From: a candidate division WOR-3 bacterium
GTDB taxonomy: Bacteria > Hydrothermota > Tepidihabitantia > Tepidihabitantales > Tepidihabitantaceae
Assembly: GCA_013177935.1 (NCBI GenBank)
Contig: JABLXZ010000003.1
Location: forward strand, 62,001-126,000
Reading direction: 5' to 3'
DNA: 64,000 nt
In this document: in pieces, positions 44,465 through 54,200 of the stretch
Numbering within the stretch: position 1 is the first letter of the stretch
How the letters are laid out: every line of letters begins with the position of its first letter
Made by a program: the position numbers and the translations under genes
The notes under the pieces: generated by a model
Database searches by the model: none
What the model saw: the letters and a program-made list of their open reading frames with translations, nothing else
What the model was told of the DNA's origin: nothing

Positions 44465-45499
44465 ATGGCAAAACGCGGAATACTGGCAACTGTTACCTGT
44501 GCCGGCTGAGCGTCGAAACTGAGTAAGGCGCAGTTGGCGCAGGCATTAGCCGGGCTGGAGCAGCCCGAGGACCCGAGACTTTTGGTTGGTATCAATACGG
44601 CAGATGATGCGGGGGTATTTCTTTTAACGGACGGGCTGGCGCTGGTGCAAACGGTTGACCTGTTGACACCGATGGTGGAGGACCCATACACCTTTGGCCG
44701 AATTGCGGCGGCAAACTCGCTTTCCGATGTTTATGCAATGGGCGGAGAACCCTTGACGGTGCTTAACATTGTGGGTTTCCCGGCGCCGCTGGACAAGACC
44801 ATTCTGCGAGAGATTTTAAGGGGTGGTCAGGATACGGTGAAACAGGCGGGAGCGGTTGTTGTTGGGGGCCATACCTTTAATGAGAAGGAGATAAAATACG
44901 GTCTGGCGGTAACCGGACGAATTGACCCGAAGCGGATTGTAACCAATGCCGGGGCAAAGTTAGGTGATGTTCTTGTGCTGACCAAACCGCTGGGTATCGG
45001 TGTCTATGCGCAGGCGGTGATGACGCTGGACCAGGTGGACCCGATTTTTGAGCAGGCGGCAAAGGATTCAATGATGCGGTTGAACCGGGATGCGGCGACG
45101 ATAATGGTTGCCTGTGAAGCGAGTGCGGCAACCGACATTACCGGTTATGGCCTTCTTGGCCATACCCAGGAGATGGCTGAGGCTTCGAGCGTGAGAATCA
45201 GGATTTATGCCGAGCGGGTGCCAGTTTTACCCCGGGCAAAAGAACTGGCGAAAACACTTATTGACCCGGGGGTTTTAATGAATGAGAATTCGTTTGGTAA
45301 GCAGGTGGAATGGAAAAGTCCGGTGCCTGACGAGATTAAAAATCTGCTCTGGGAGTCGGAAAGTTCGGGTGGACTTTTAGTGGCGTTAAAGCCAGAAAAG
45401 GTAGGGGTATTTCAGAGCCGGGCAAAAGAGGTCGGAATTATCGCACCGGTTATCGGCGAAGTTGTTCAGGGTCAACCCGGGACAATTGAAATAGTGTAA
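44465..45499 (+). CDS. selD: Selenide, water dikinase, itself a selenoprotein (Sec15 at TGA)
   Basis: SelD makes selenophosphate, the selenium donor for Sec-tRNA. Read from ATG 44465, the frame contains one in-frame TGA at 44507-44509 (codon 15) in the context TCAG-U-ASK. Cys12, Sec15 and Lys18 place Sec exactly where the catalytic Cys sits, three residues before the essential lysine. A SECIS-like hairpin follows immediately. After the TGA the 344-residue protein continues as a typical SelD (NTADDAGVFLLTDGLALVQT, YAMGGEPLTVLNIVGFP, VVGGHTFNEKEIKYGLAVTG, DITGYGLLGHTQEMA). A gene caller that stops at TGA would miss the first 23 residues. AAAGGAG precedes the ATG. Confidence 0.93.
44510..44540 (+). 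promoter_or_regulatory. Bacterial SECIS element of selD
   Basis: The stem-loop begins right after the UGA: GCGTC (44510-44514) pairs with GGCGC (44536-44540), a two-base bulge GA follows, then AACTG (44517-44521) pairs with CAGTT (44531-44535). The apical loop of nine bases (44522-44530) contains the GU expected for SelB recognition, 14-15 nt from the UGA. Size and spacing fit bacterial SECIS elements. Confidence 0.8.
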
Positions 45500-45502
45500 A
45501 GA

Positions 45503-46813
45503 TCAGGCTTCTACCATTTCCGGTGGCGCCGGGTTGGTGATGATGACAATGGCACCGGTTATGGCTCCGTTACGGTCGCGCAGGGTTTCAAAGCAGAGTG
45601 CCGAGCCGGGTAGTTCAGGAAGAATCTCACACTCCTGGTGGCTGGAACTGCCAGAAAGGATTTGTTCAAGCCGGGGTTTAAGTACGGCGAGGTTGGGCAG
45701 GTCTTTTATGTTATGGCCAATGCTGTCAGAAGATTTGATACCCAGGAACGGTTCTGCAGCCGGATTGGCATAGACAATTTTCGGTTCACGGTCGAACACA
45801 ATGACCCCTTCATTGATGTTGTTGGCAAGCAATCGGAAGCGCCGTTCCAGTTCAAGGATGTAGTTGGCTTTGCGCTCGTCAAAATCCCGCAGGTGAGCAA
45901 ACGCCCGGTTTAGTTGACGGGCAAGGTCGCCCAGTTCATCATTTGCCGGCAGTGTCACTCTAATGTTTAAGTCACCCTGTTCGGCTCGAATCAGGGCGTT
46001 GTTTATCCTCTTGATAGGCAGGACAATGGAACGGGGTAAACGGACAATAAGGTAGACAAGTACAGCGGTTAGGACGATGATGGCGGAGATGATATTGCGC
46101 TGACTCCAGTTGAAGAGGCGGGTGATTCTTGATTTGTGTTCAGCGATACGCTGGTTGGCATGAGCCATTATCTTTTCCCCGGCGGTAATGATTTTCTGGG
46201 CGGTTTCATTCATACGCTGGGCAAACAGCTGGTTGACGATTCCGGTCAGTTCGGTCCGTTCAATCTCCTGGTCAATTAAACTGATTGCGGTCAGGAGGGA
46301 GTCTTTCAGTCTCGGGTTTTGGGTTTCTTCCAGTTCCGCCACCATCTGGCGATGAGTCTCGCGCAGCTTTTGAAGTTCGCTGCGAGCGGGCGAGCGTAAG
46401 CGGACAGTTCTCATCATAAAAAGCGAATCAAGAAGCCGGCGATAGGTCAGAAGAGCGTTGATAAGTGAGTCAAAGTTTTGTGTCAGTTTTGGGTCGAGCC
46501 GCCGTGCCCGCTCACAGAGGAGTGCAATTTGAACAAGACGAGCGCGACCGGCAGAAAGGTAAAAGGTGTCGTTGTAAATCAAGAAGTTCCGTTCTAAGTT
46601 ACGGACTTCAAGAAAGTTATGGACGATGGTGTTACCGGTTCGGAGCAACTCGGTATCCTCTTCGGCGATGACATTGGCAAGGGAGTTCATCTGGCTCGCA
46701 TAGTAAAGGGCGAGGATGGTAACGGGCAGGACAAGAATTGCCGAGAAAATCATCGCCAGAGCGATGCGCCCGCGAATCGAAAGACGGCGCCGGTCGTGGT
46801 TGTTGTTACCCAT
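45503..46813 (-). CDS. Membrane-bound HAMP-PAS sensor protein without kinase domain
   Basis: The 436-residue protein has a first transmembrane helix (IALAMIFSAILVLPVTILALYY, residues about 16-37), a helical periplasmic domain (about 40-240), a second helix (IISAIIVLTAVLVYLIV), a HAMP domain (LPIKRINNALIRAEQGDLNI) and one PAS domain (VIVFDREPKIVYANPAAEPFLGI). It ends after the PAS domain. No histidine kinase, methyl-accepting or cyclase domain follows. It lies 2 nt after ktrA on the same strand, so it may report envelope or ionic state to the potassium system, but this is inferred from position. Confidence 0.82.
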   Translation of the reverse strand: MGNNNHDRRRLSIRGRIALAMIFSAILVLPVTILALYYASQMNSLANVIAEEDTELLRTGNTIVHNFLEVRNLERNFLIYNDTFYLSAGRARLVQIALLCERARRLDPKLTQNFDSLINALLTYRRLLDSLFMMRTVRLRSPARSELQKLRETHRQMVAELEETQNPRLKDSLLTAISLIDQEIERTELTGIVNQLFAQRMNETAQKIITAGEKIMAHANQRIAEHKSRITRLFNWSQRNIISAIIVLTAVLVYLIVRLPRSIVLPIKRINNALIRAEQGDLNIRVTLPANDELGDLARQLNRAFAHLRDFDERKANYILELERRFRLLANNINEGVIVFDREPKIVYANPAAEPFLGIKSSDSIGHNIKDLPNLAVLKPRLEQILSGSSSHQECEILPELPGSALCFETLRDRNGAITGAIVIITNPAPPEMVEA

Positions 46814-46815
46814 AG

Positions 46816-47547
46816 TTATTCACTTTCCTGTGGTTCCACCTTTTTCCGGGCATCAGGTTCCGCGCCCTGGGCAAGGCGTTCAATATCCTCATCGTTGCCG
46901 ACCACGACGAGGATGTCGTCTTGCTCAATGATATCATCCGGTCCAGGCAGGTCGTTAATCTGTTCTTTGAAGCTGCTTTCGCCTTCCGGGGTGATAACCG
47001 GAACCTTCTTTTTGATGGCGATAATGTTCACCCCGTAACGCCGGCGAATGTCCAGTTTGCCCAGTTTCTTGCCAATCATATGACGGGGTGCGTGCATCTC
47101 TATCAGACTGTGATTGCTGGTCAGCGGGATTTGTTCTAAAAGGTCCGGGGTGATGAGGCTTTTCGCAAGATGGTCTGCCATCTGTTCTTCAATCAAAATG
47201 GTTCGGTCGGCACCGACATCTTTGAGAATCCGGGCAAACAGTGATGAGGCGGCGCGGGCAATTACCTGACCGGCACCCAGTTTTTTCAAAAGCGAGGTGG
47301 TGATGATTGCTGCCTCCATGCGCTCGCCCATTGCCACCACCACGGCATCGACATCGAGAACCCCGGAGTGAGCGAGTGCCTCCTCATCGGTGGAATCCAG
47401 ACATAGCGCCTGGGTGACATCATCCTTTATTGCCTCAACTCTTTTCGGGTCCGCGTCAATCGCAATTACTTCAGCGCCTTTTTCCATTAAGGTGCGAGCC
47501 ACGCGGGCACCAAAGGTGCCCAGACCGATTACTGCAAATTGTCTCAT
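46816..47547 (-). CDS. ktrA: Potassium uptake regulatory protein KtrA/TrkA
   Basis: This cytoplasmic RCK protein gates the KtrB/TrkH channel according to bound nucleotide. The Rossmann motif is VIGLGTFGARVARTL with the acidic residue in IAIDADPKRV, followed by a TrkA-C domain (about 150-235; LIEMHAPRHMIGKKLGKLDI). Length is 243 residues including a charged tail (ARKKVEPQESE). ATG 47547 has AAGGAGG upstream. A single RCK unit matches KtrA better than the doubled TrkA of E. coli. Confidence 0.93.
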   Translation of the reverse strand: MRQFAVIGLGTFGARVARTLMEKGAEVIAIDADPKRVEAIKDDVTQALCLDSTDEEALAHSGVLDVDAVVVAMGERMEAAIITTSLLKKLGAGQVIARAASSLFARILKDVGADRTILIEEQMADHLAKSLITPDLLEQIPLTSNHSLIEMHAPRHMIGKKLGKLDIRRRYGVNIIAIKKKVPVITPEGESSFKEQINDLPGPDDIIEQDDILVVVGNDEDIERLAQGAEPDARKKVEPQESE

Positions 47548-47715
47548 ATTATTAACCTCCTTGTTGTTCCTAGGTTTTGGTTTGTATTGCCCACATCAGG
47601 CGAGGGTGGATTATTAGTAGAGAGGATACTGGTCATCAGTCCCCGGTTTTCGGCCCTTTTTGTTGGGCTCAGGGCAAGCTTTGTATTTCGCACACTAAAG
47701 ACTAACGCCATAACA
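47548..47715. other. ktrB-ktrA intergenic stretch
   Basis: These 168 bp hold the ktrA ribosome-binding site (AAGGAGG on the minus strand) and a copy of ACACTAAAG (from 47692) like the repeats near the peroxiredoxin promoter. A 68-codon minus-strand frame crosses the region but has no recognisable product. I see no clear promoter or terminator. Confidence 0.4.
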
Positions 47716-49473
47716 TCAGCCGACAATAATATCAGCCTCGGGATGGGCAACCAAAGGTGTTTTCTTTGTGCCTACCAGTGCGAAGGTGAGGGCAAATGGG
47801 CCCACCCGGCCAAAGAACATAGTGAAAATAAGGAGTAGTTTACCCAATACGCTGAGCTGTGCGGTTATACCAGTAGATAGACCAACTGTGCCTAAAGCGG
47901 AGATAGTTTCAAACAGGAGGGCGAGGAAATTTACTGATTGGGGCAGTCGGGAACTACTTTGCATCTCAGTAGAGGTGAGGATCAAGACGGTGACCGCTCC
48001 CCACAAAAGGAATGCGGTTGCGATTGCCGCAGCGGTGCTGACAGTCTGACTGTTGATTCGACGCTGAAATACAACAGGTGACTTGCGATTTCGGAGATGG
48101 GCGGAGAGTGAAAGAAAGAGCACACTGAAGGTTGTGGTTTTTATCCCGCCGCCGGTTCCACCCGGTGAGGCGCCAATGAACATCAGAAGGAGAAGGAGGA
48201 ACAGACTGGTTGAAGTCATTCCTCCAATATCCACGGTATTGAATCCGGTCGTTGTTGCTGCGCTGATACTCTGGAAGGAAGCGGTGAGTACTCTTTCTAC
48301 AATTGTGAGCTGCGGTGGTTGCCAGTCCGCAAAAAGGATAAAGAGCGTACCTGAAAGAATTAAGATTCCGGTAGTGGTGAGTGCGAGTTTGGAGTGAGTT
48401 GACAATCGGTGGGGTGCAGAAGATGCGCCAGAGCGGTGGCACCACTGATAGAAGTCAAATATGACAAAGAAACCAAGACTGCCGGCAAGACAAAGCAGTG
48501 CAATGGTGAAGTTGAGAAGGAGACTGTTACGATAGGCTATAAAACTCCCCGCCCCGAGAGTGAAGCCAGCGGTGCAAAATGCGGAGACAGAATGGAATAT
48601 GCTCCAGTAAAGGGCACGTGTCAGTGGAAAGTACCGGCTGAACTCAACAAAGAGGAGCAGGGCACCACCGACTTCAAATAGGAGAGTTATGGCGACAACG
48701 GCGCGGACGAAACGTTTCACATCAAGAGTGAAAGGCTGGGCAATGGATTCGCGGAACAGGGTCCTAAGATTAACCGACAACCGCCCGGTAATGCCGAGCA
48801 TCGCAAAGCCAATAAATGCCATATAACCCACGCCGCCGATCTGAACTAAAAACAAAATTACCAGCTGTCCCAAAAGTGTGTAATAACTCTCGATATTTAC
48901 CACCGTAAGACCGGTTGTTGAAATAGCGGAGGTAGCAGTAAAGAGGGCGGTAAGAAGGCTTGCACCACGACCATCAGTAGTTGCATGAGGAAGGGTGAGT
49001 AGGAGTGTGCCAATGGCAATTGCTGCCACAAAACCCAAGACCAGGAGTCGTACCGGATGTTGACGCAGGTTACCGAAGCGAGGGGTAGCAAAACTCGCAC
49101 GGGAAAGGCGCATAGAGATATTTACCATCTGATAGAGAACGAGGAGAGGTAGAACAAGACGCTGAAAGATTAGAGTGGGGATTAAGAGAATTGCAATGCA
49201 GTAGTCAAATATCTGTCGGGTTCGGGATAGGCTAACCGATGGTCCGATAATTTTGTTAAGAATGATTTCGGTCAAGATTCCCAATCCAGCGATGTTCACA
49301 AGTAGCCGGATTAAAAGCGATACAATCGGTCCAAACGAGAGACGATAGCCTTGGAAAAGGAGGACGAGGATTATCGCAACAAAAACCAGTCCGAACACAC
49401 AATAGGAAAAGAGGTTTAACCAGTTAGGTGCGGGTCGGGTAGTTTTGATAATCCGGAAACGTTTAACTAACAT
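47716..49473 (-). CDS. ktrB: Potassium transporter membrane subunit KtrB/TrkH
   Basis: The 585-residue protein has an N-terminal extension with about four extra hydrophobic segments (to about residue 130) before the KtrB/TrkH core of four membrane-pore-membrane repeats. Selectivity-filter-like turns are visible: TATSAISTTGLTVVN, SVSAFCTAGFTLG, SAATTTGFNTVDIG and SALGTVGLSTGIT. The third-repeat region has the glycine-rich intramembrane loop (GASPGGTGGGIKTTT). It is followed by ktrA on the same strand after 168 bp. A possible promoter with an AATAAT box 7 nt before the ATG is too weak to list separately. Confidence 0.93.
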   Translation of the reverse strand: MLVKRFRIIKTTRPAPNWLNLFSYCVFGLVFVAIILVLLFQGYRLSFGPIVSLLIRLLVNIAGLGILTEIILNKIIGPSVSLSRTRQIFDYCIAILLIPTLIFQRLVLPLLVLYQMVNISMRLSRASFATPRFGNLRQHPVRLLVLGFVAAIAIGTLLLTLPHATTDGRGASLLTALFTATSAISTTGLTVVNIESYYTLLGQLVILFLVQIGGVGYMAFIGFAMLGITGRLSVNLRTLFRESIAQPFTLDVKRFVRAVVAITLLFEVGGALLLFVEFSRYFPLTRALYWSIFHSVSAFCTAGFTLGAGSFIAYRNSLLLNFTIALLCLAGSLGFFVIFDFYQWCHRSGASSAPHRLSTHSKLALTTTGILILSGTLFILFADWQPPQLTIVERVLTASFQSISAATTTGFNTVDIGGMTSTSLFLLLLLMFIGASPGGTGGGIKTTTFSVLFLSLSAHLRNRKSPVVFQRRINSQTVSTAAAIATAFLLWGAVTVLILTSTEMQSSSRLPQSVNFLALLFETISALGTVGLSTGITAQLSVLGKLLLIFTMFFGRVGPFALTFALVGTKKTPLVAHPEADIIVG

Positions 49474-49614
49474 ATTATTTATTATTTAAATAACAAAGAC
49501 AAAGGTAATATAGGTTGCGCATGAGGCTTATTTAATAGATATTTTCATTTGACTGAGGTTAATTGTAGCGAAAAATTTCCCTTTGGCAAGATGGGGCAAT
49601 GTTTCACTTTTGAC

Positions 49615-50766
49615 TCAAATAAAAAGCGCCAGCCCAAGCGCAGCGATAAGCCCGAGTGCGCTGCCGAATAAAAATGGTGCCTGAGGTCCTAACAGGCTCC
49701 AGAGCCCACCGGCGATGAGCGAAGCGGGTAAGAGCCCGATGCCGGTAAGGGTGGCGTGTAAGCCAATAAAGGTTGCCCTTTGTTCTACGGGTGCGAGGTC
49801 GGTAACGAGCGCCTTCTCCTGTCCTTCGGTTAATGCGCTGAAAATGCCATAAACGGCAAACAGAATGTAGGGTAGAACCGCCCAGCTTTCCGGTTTGAGA
49901 AAGGCAAAGCCGGAATACACCAAGCCATAAAGTCCATAACCAATAACTAACAGGCGTTTTCGGCCAATTTTATCGGACAATCTACCCGCGGGATAGGAGA
50001 AGATGGAGTAGGTGATGTTGTAAATAAGGTAGAGGATAAGGACCGATATGGTGGTCCAGCCGATATTTTTCATTCTTAGCAGGAGGAATCCGTTGGAGGA
50101 GTTACCCAGTGCGAAACAGGTGACGATGATAAGAAAAGAGCGCAGTCTTGGCGTAAGCCCTTTCCAGGTGATTCTGGGTCGGGACGGTGCGCAGGTCGCA
50201 ACTCTTTTTTCCCGGGCAAAAAAGAGGACAATAACACCTAATAATGCGGGGATTAATGACAGGAGGAAGATTTGCTGGAATTTATGAGGGGTGAGGTTTG
50301 CGCCCAATCGCGCGGTAATGTAGATGGCGAGCAGAACACCGATGACCGCGCCAAGGGTATCCATCGCCCGATGAAGACCAAATGCTCTGCCCCGGTTGCT
50401 TGCTGTCGTGCAGTCGGCGATGAGGGCATCGCGCGGGGCAACTCTGATTCCTTTGCCGATGCGGTCAATCATCCGGCCGGCAAAAACCAGACCCCAGTTT
50501 TGCGATAGGTAAAGCAGAAGTTTCCCGATGGTTGAGCCCGAATACCCTAAAATGGCAAGCGGTTTGCGTCGTTGCAGGCGGTCGGATATTGTTCCGGAAA
50601 ACACCTTGAGAATCGAGGCGGTACTTTCGGCAAAACCTTCAATAAGACCGAGAATTGCCGGTTGCGCCCCAAGCGTGGCAAGATAGAGCGGTATTAACGG
50701 GTAAACCATCTCGGTTGAGATGTCGGTTAGAAGGCTGGTAAAACCGGTGATAATGATGTTGAACAT
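49615..50766 (-). CDS. Major facilitator superfamily transporter
   Basis: The 383-residue protein has about eleven or twelve transmembrane segments and MFS loop motifs: the first loop FSGTISDRLQRRKPLAI (motif A, between helices 2 and 3) and its second-half copy SYPAGRLSDKIGRKRLLVIGY, plus GRMIDRIGKGIRVAPRDALI, which is typical of a bacterial group with no known substrate. ATG 50766 is 13 nt from a -10 box. It stands alone between ktrB and the divergent giant gene. Confidence 0.88.
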   Translation of the reverse strand: MFNIIITGFTSLLTDISTEMVYPLIPLYLATLGAQPAILGLIEGFAESTASILKVFSGTISDRLQRRKPLAILGYSGSTIGKLLLYLSQNWGLVFAGRMIDRIGKGIRVAPRDALIADCTTASNRGRAFGLHRAMDTLGAVIGVLLAIYITARLGANLTPHKFQQIFLLSLIPALLGVIVLFFAREKRVATCAPSRPRITWKGLTPRLRSFLIIVTCFALGNSSNGFLLLRMKNIGWTTISVLILYLIYNITYSIFSYPAGRLSDKIGRKRLLVIGYGLYGLVYSGFAFLKPESWAVLPYILFAVYGIFSALTEGQEKALVTDLAPVEQRATFIGLHATLTGIGLLPASLIAGGLWSLLGPQAPFLFGSALGLIAALGLALFI

Positions 50767-50779
50767 TGATTCTAAGTTA

Positions 50780-50807
50780 AGTATAGAGGTGAGCGGATAG
50801 CTGTCAA
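50780..50807 (-). promoter_or_regulatory. Promoter of the MFS gene, very short leader
   Basis: On the minus strand, TTGACA (complement of 50802-50807), 16 bp and TATACT (complement of 50780-50785) lie 13 nt before ATG 50766, implying a leader of about six bases and no ribosome site. Confidence 0.6.
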
Positions 50808-51021
50808 ACTACAAAGTCAGGAGCCGGGGATACCATCTCAAGCATTCTTTTTCAAATGACTATCGTTTTGTCAGTCGTGAGGTTGAGTAGGACGGTAAAA
50901 TCGTCCGGCACAATCAGGAAATGCCTGGTAATTTTAACTTGAAGAGAAATGGGCAAAGGAAAGGCAGGAGGCGAAGGTTATTCTGCAGTAGAGAAAGAAC
51001 TTAGATGTTTAAGGGGGTGAC

Positions 51022-51136
51022 CGGCAATAATTGGAAGCAAAATTTATTGGAGGAGACCGGACAAAATAACCTCCAAAAGGGTTCAGGGAGCCGTTCCAGG
51101 AACGACTCCCGGAGTGGTTACCGGATTAAATTGCCG
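51022..51136 (+). ncRNA. Candidate structured RNA with three helices
   Basis: CGGCAAT (51022-51028) can pair with ATTGCCG (51130-51136) as a closing stem. Inside it are GGAGG/CCTCC (51049-51053 with 51070-51074) and a strong hairpin of GGAG-rich type: GGGAG and CGTTC (51086-51096) pairing with GAACG and CTCCC (51100-51110) around one mismatch and a three-base loop. It matches no RNA family I know. Strand and expression are unknown, and no own promoter is obvious. Confidence 0.3.
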
Positions 51137-51200
51137 AACGCTTTTGGGGACCCGTTTAGAGACAGAACCCGGTTGGGTCTTTATAAAGATAAGAGGCAGA

Positions 51201-51232
51201 CCGTTACAAATTATTAAGTTTGACCGTAACGG
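51201..51232. repeat. Inverted repeat next to the giant-gene promoter
   Basis: CCGTTAC (51201-51207) and GTAACGG (51226-51232) are perfect 7-bp inverted repeats separated by 18 bp, ending 4 bp before the -35 box at 51237. It is a candidate operator or activator site. Confidence 0.4.
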
Positions 51233-51236
51233 ATTG

Positions 51237-51265
51237 TTGACTTATAGTTCATTTTCAGTTATAAT
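51237..51265 (+). promoter_or_regulatory. Promoter of the giant repeat-protein gene, probably leaderless
   Basis: TTGACT (51237-51242), 17 bp and TATAAT (51260-51265), one of the best promoters in the window. GTG 51274 lies 8 nt after the -10 box. A TTG start at 51298 behind AAGGAAGG is an alternative but would remove the basic part of the signal peptide. Confidence 0.75.
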
Positions 51266-51273
51266 TGAAAACG

Positions 51274-54200
51274 GTGGTTGCGGAAGGAAGGATAGGGTTG
51301 TTTCTCGTTTTGGCTTTTACTGCCGTATTTCCGGCAGAAAGTCCTCTTACACAATTCAATCGGGTGTGGACCGAAAGTCGGGTTGAGGATTTTACCGATG
51401 GCCAGCTCGACCCGATGATGTATGTATCCCGGCGCACGGCTGCTGACCCAGATTCGGGCTGCATTGAATTCTTTTCCCGTTTTGACCTTGATAACAATGG
51501 CTATTTTGACCTAATAAGTGCCGATGACTCAGGTCCATATCTGCGGGTTTATTTTGGTTCTCCATCCGGCTACAGTGTAGCGAACAGCCGATACTATCCT
51601 GTTGCTGGCGGTGGTAATGTTGATGTAGCGGATTTGAATCTTGATGGCAATGCCGAACTGATTCACTCGGGCTGGCGGAGCGGGCATATTACAATTTACT
51701 GGGGAACAGACTCCGGACCTTCACCGGTTGATACCACCTGGGTGGTGATTTCCGGGCAGAGTGAAGCGGTTACGGTTTACGACCTGGACCGGGACTCTTA
51801 TCTTGACATCATTGCCGGGTCAGACAACGGAATGGTTTATATCTTCTGGGGCGGTGCCGATGGTTATAGCAGTAGCCGTCGTTCCAGCATCTTCTTGAAC
51901 GGTTCGGTTGGGCACAACCTCGAGGTGGCTGATTTTGATAAAGATGGGTTTGGCGATATTGTGGCGTCACTCTGGAGCAGAAATCAGGCACCAGTAATTT
52001 ACTGGAGTTCGGGCCGTTCACCTCGGGGAATAGTGTGGCTGCCGGTTTCGGGCAATAACCCGCATGGCGTCACGGTTGCCGATTTCAACGACGACGCCTG
52101 GCTCGATTTGGTGTTTACCGGTTACGACACGGTTACCTCGGCATTTATCTACTATGGCAGCGCGAGCGGCTTTTCTATAACCAACCGGGAGATAGTTCAT
52201 CCGGGCCAATGCTATGGAGGGAGCGCCGCGGTTTTGTGGAATTACGACAAGACGCTGGACCTGGTTTTCTATCGGGGCGATTGGGGAAGAAATGTTGCTT
52301 ATCGACCACGGGTCTATTTTAACCGTCCCGATACCGCACCTTATTTCAGTGATGACCGTTTCAGTGAAATTGGGGAACTGGAGTTTAACGCCTCAGGCGG
52401 TCTTATTGCCGATTTAAACTACGACGGGTTTCAGGACATCTTCATCAACAATATGATGCCCGACAGTGCCAGTTTTATCCTCTGGGGGCCGTATTACAAC
52501 TCCGTAACCGCGCTTCCGGTTGACCGCGACCATCACGGTTTGTGGCGCGAAGTGGGTAATATTTATACCCGGGGCTTCTATGCCCGGTATCTATCTTCCA
52601 TTTACTATGTTGGGGAAGATTCGGTTATTGATGGCGGCAGTTGCTCCTGGGTTGCCAATGAACCACCTGGGTCTTCAGTGGGAATTGAAGTGCGGGCAGG
52701 GAATACGCCTGTGCCGGACGGAACCTGGACCGAATTTACACCGGTTCTAATTAATGGCGGCAGCCTGCCTCAGACAGTAAGCGGATATCGGTATCTTCAG
52801 TACCGGACATTTTTCTCCTATTCTCGCCCGTGTTATTTACCGTATCTTGAGCGGGTGAGCTTTAACCTTACTCTGCGACCGTTGATTGATGTGGCGGTGC
52901 GTGAGGTTATTGCGCCCCGGGGTGAGGTGGACTCTGGTAGTGTGGTAACACCGCGGGTGGTGCTTGAGAACCTTTACTCCGGCACACCGGTTGCGACGGT
53001 GACGCTTAAAGTCGGGGACGATTACTTTGCGGTGCGGACCGAGACGCTACCGCCTTTAGCGTTAGACACGGTGGTATTTGCCGACTGGCAGGCGAATGTC
53101 CTTGGGGTGCATGCGGTGCGGTGTTCTGTGTCTGTGGTGGGTGATGAGAACCCTGCCAACGACACGCTCAGCACTCTGGTGGAGGTGGTGATTGGCTCGG
53201 ATGTGGGACCGGTGGCGATTGTCGCGCCGCCGGTGCGTGCTGAGTCGGGTGCGGTTTATCTGCCCGCGGTGGTGGTGGGCAACTTTGGCACCCGGCTTGA
53301 GATTTTCCCGGTGCATCTGGTTATCGGGGATGATTACCATCAGGTGGTGCTTGACACCCTGGGCCCGGGTGCGACTGACACGGTGACTTTTCCGGCCTGG
53401 GTGGCGCATCCGGTTGGGCAGGTTGTGGTGCGGTGTTCTACCGGACTGGACCGTGACCTGCGGCCTGCCAACGACACCCTTTCCCGGACAGTTGAGGTCG
53501 GGGTAGAGCTTGATGCGGCGGCGCTGGCAATCCTGGCGCCTGCGGGAGTGGTGGATTCTGGGAGCGTGGTGGTGCCGCGGGCGCTGGTTGCCAACTACTC
53601 TACGGGTGCGCAGGCAATACCGGTGCGGTTGTGGATTGATGGTGGTTACAGTGACATTGACACGGTGCTGGTGGCAGCCGGTGATACGGTACTTGTGTCC
53701 TTTGCCTCCTGGGTAGCGTCGCCGGTGGGTGTACTCACGGTGCGCTGCTCCACGGCGCTGGTGGGAGACACAATTTTTGCCAACGACACCGCTTCGGCAC
53801 TGGTGACGGTAAGGGCGTTACCGGATGTGGAGCTGACATCGATTCTGGCGCCTTTGGGTGAGGTCGATTCGGGCAGTGTGGTAGTACCGCGGGTGGTGGT
53901 GCGCAACTTAGCGGCCCGTGTGGACACGGTGCCGGTGGCGATAGTGATTGGTGCGGTTTATGGTGACAGTGTGCGGGTGGTGCTGGGTGCGGGTGGTGTG
54001 GACACGGTGCAGTTTACCGCCTGGGTGGCATCACCGGTGGGTGTGCATCAGGTGGTGGCGTGGACCTATTTAACCGGTGACCGCGACCCGGGCAACGACA
54101 CCGCCTATGCGCAGGTCGAGGTGGTGCGGCGTGAGGAGGTTGATGTTGGTGTGTGTGAGGTTATTGCGCCCCGGGGTGAGGTGGACTCTGGTAGTGTGGT

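Larger units (their letters stand above)
50808..51236. other. Non-coding region upstream of the giant gene
   Basis: About 430 bp without a convincing gene. Short open frames (51005-51217, 51114-51386) have no family resemblance. The region contains a candidate multi-stem RNA (51022-51136), a GACCC/GGGTC hairpin just after it, and an inverted repeat CCGTTAC-N18-GTAACGG (51201-51232) that ends 4 bp before the -35 box. Confidence 0.5.

Noticed and set aside
47544-47750. 68-codon minus-strand frame bridging ktrB and ktrA
   Set aside because: It overlaps the ktrB end and has no start signal or family similarity.
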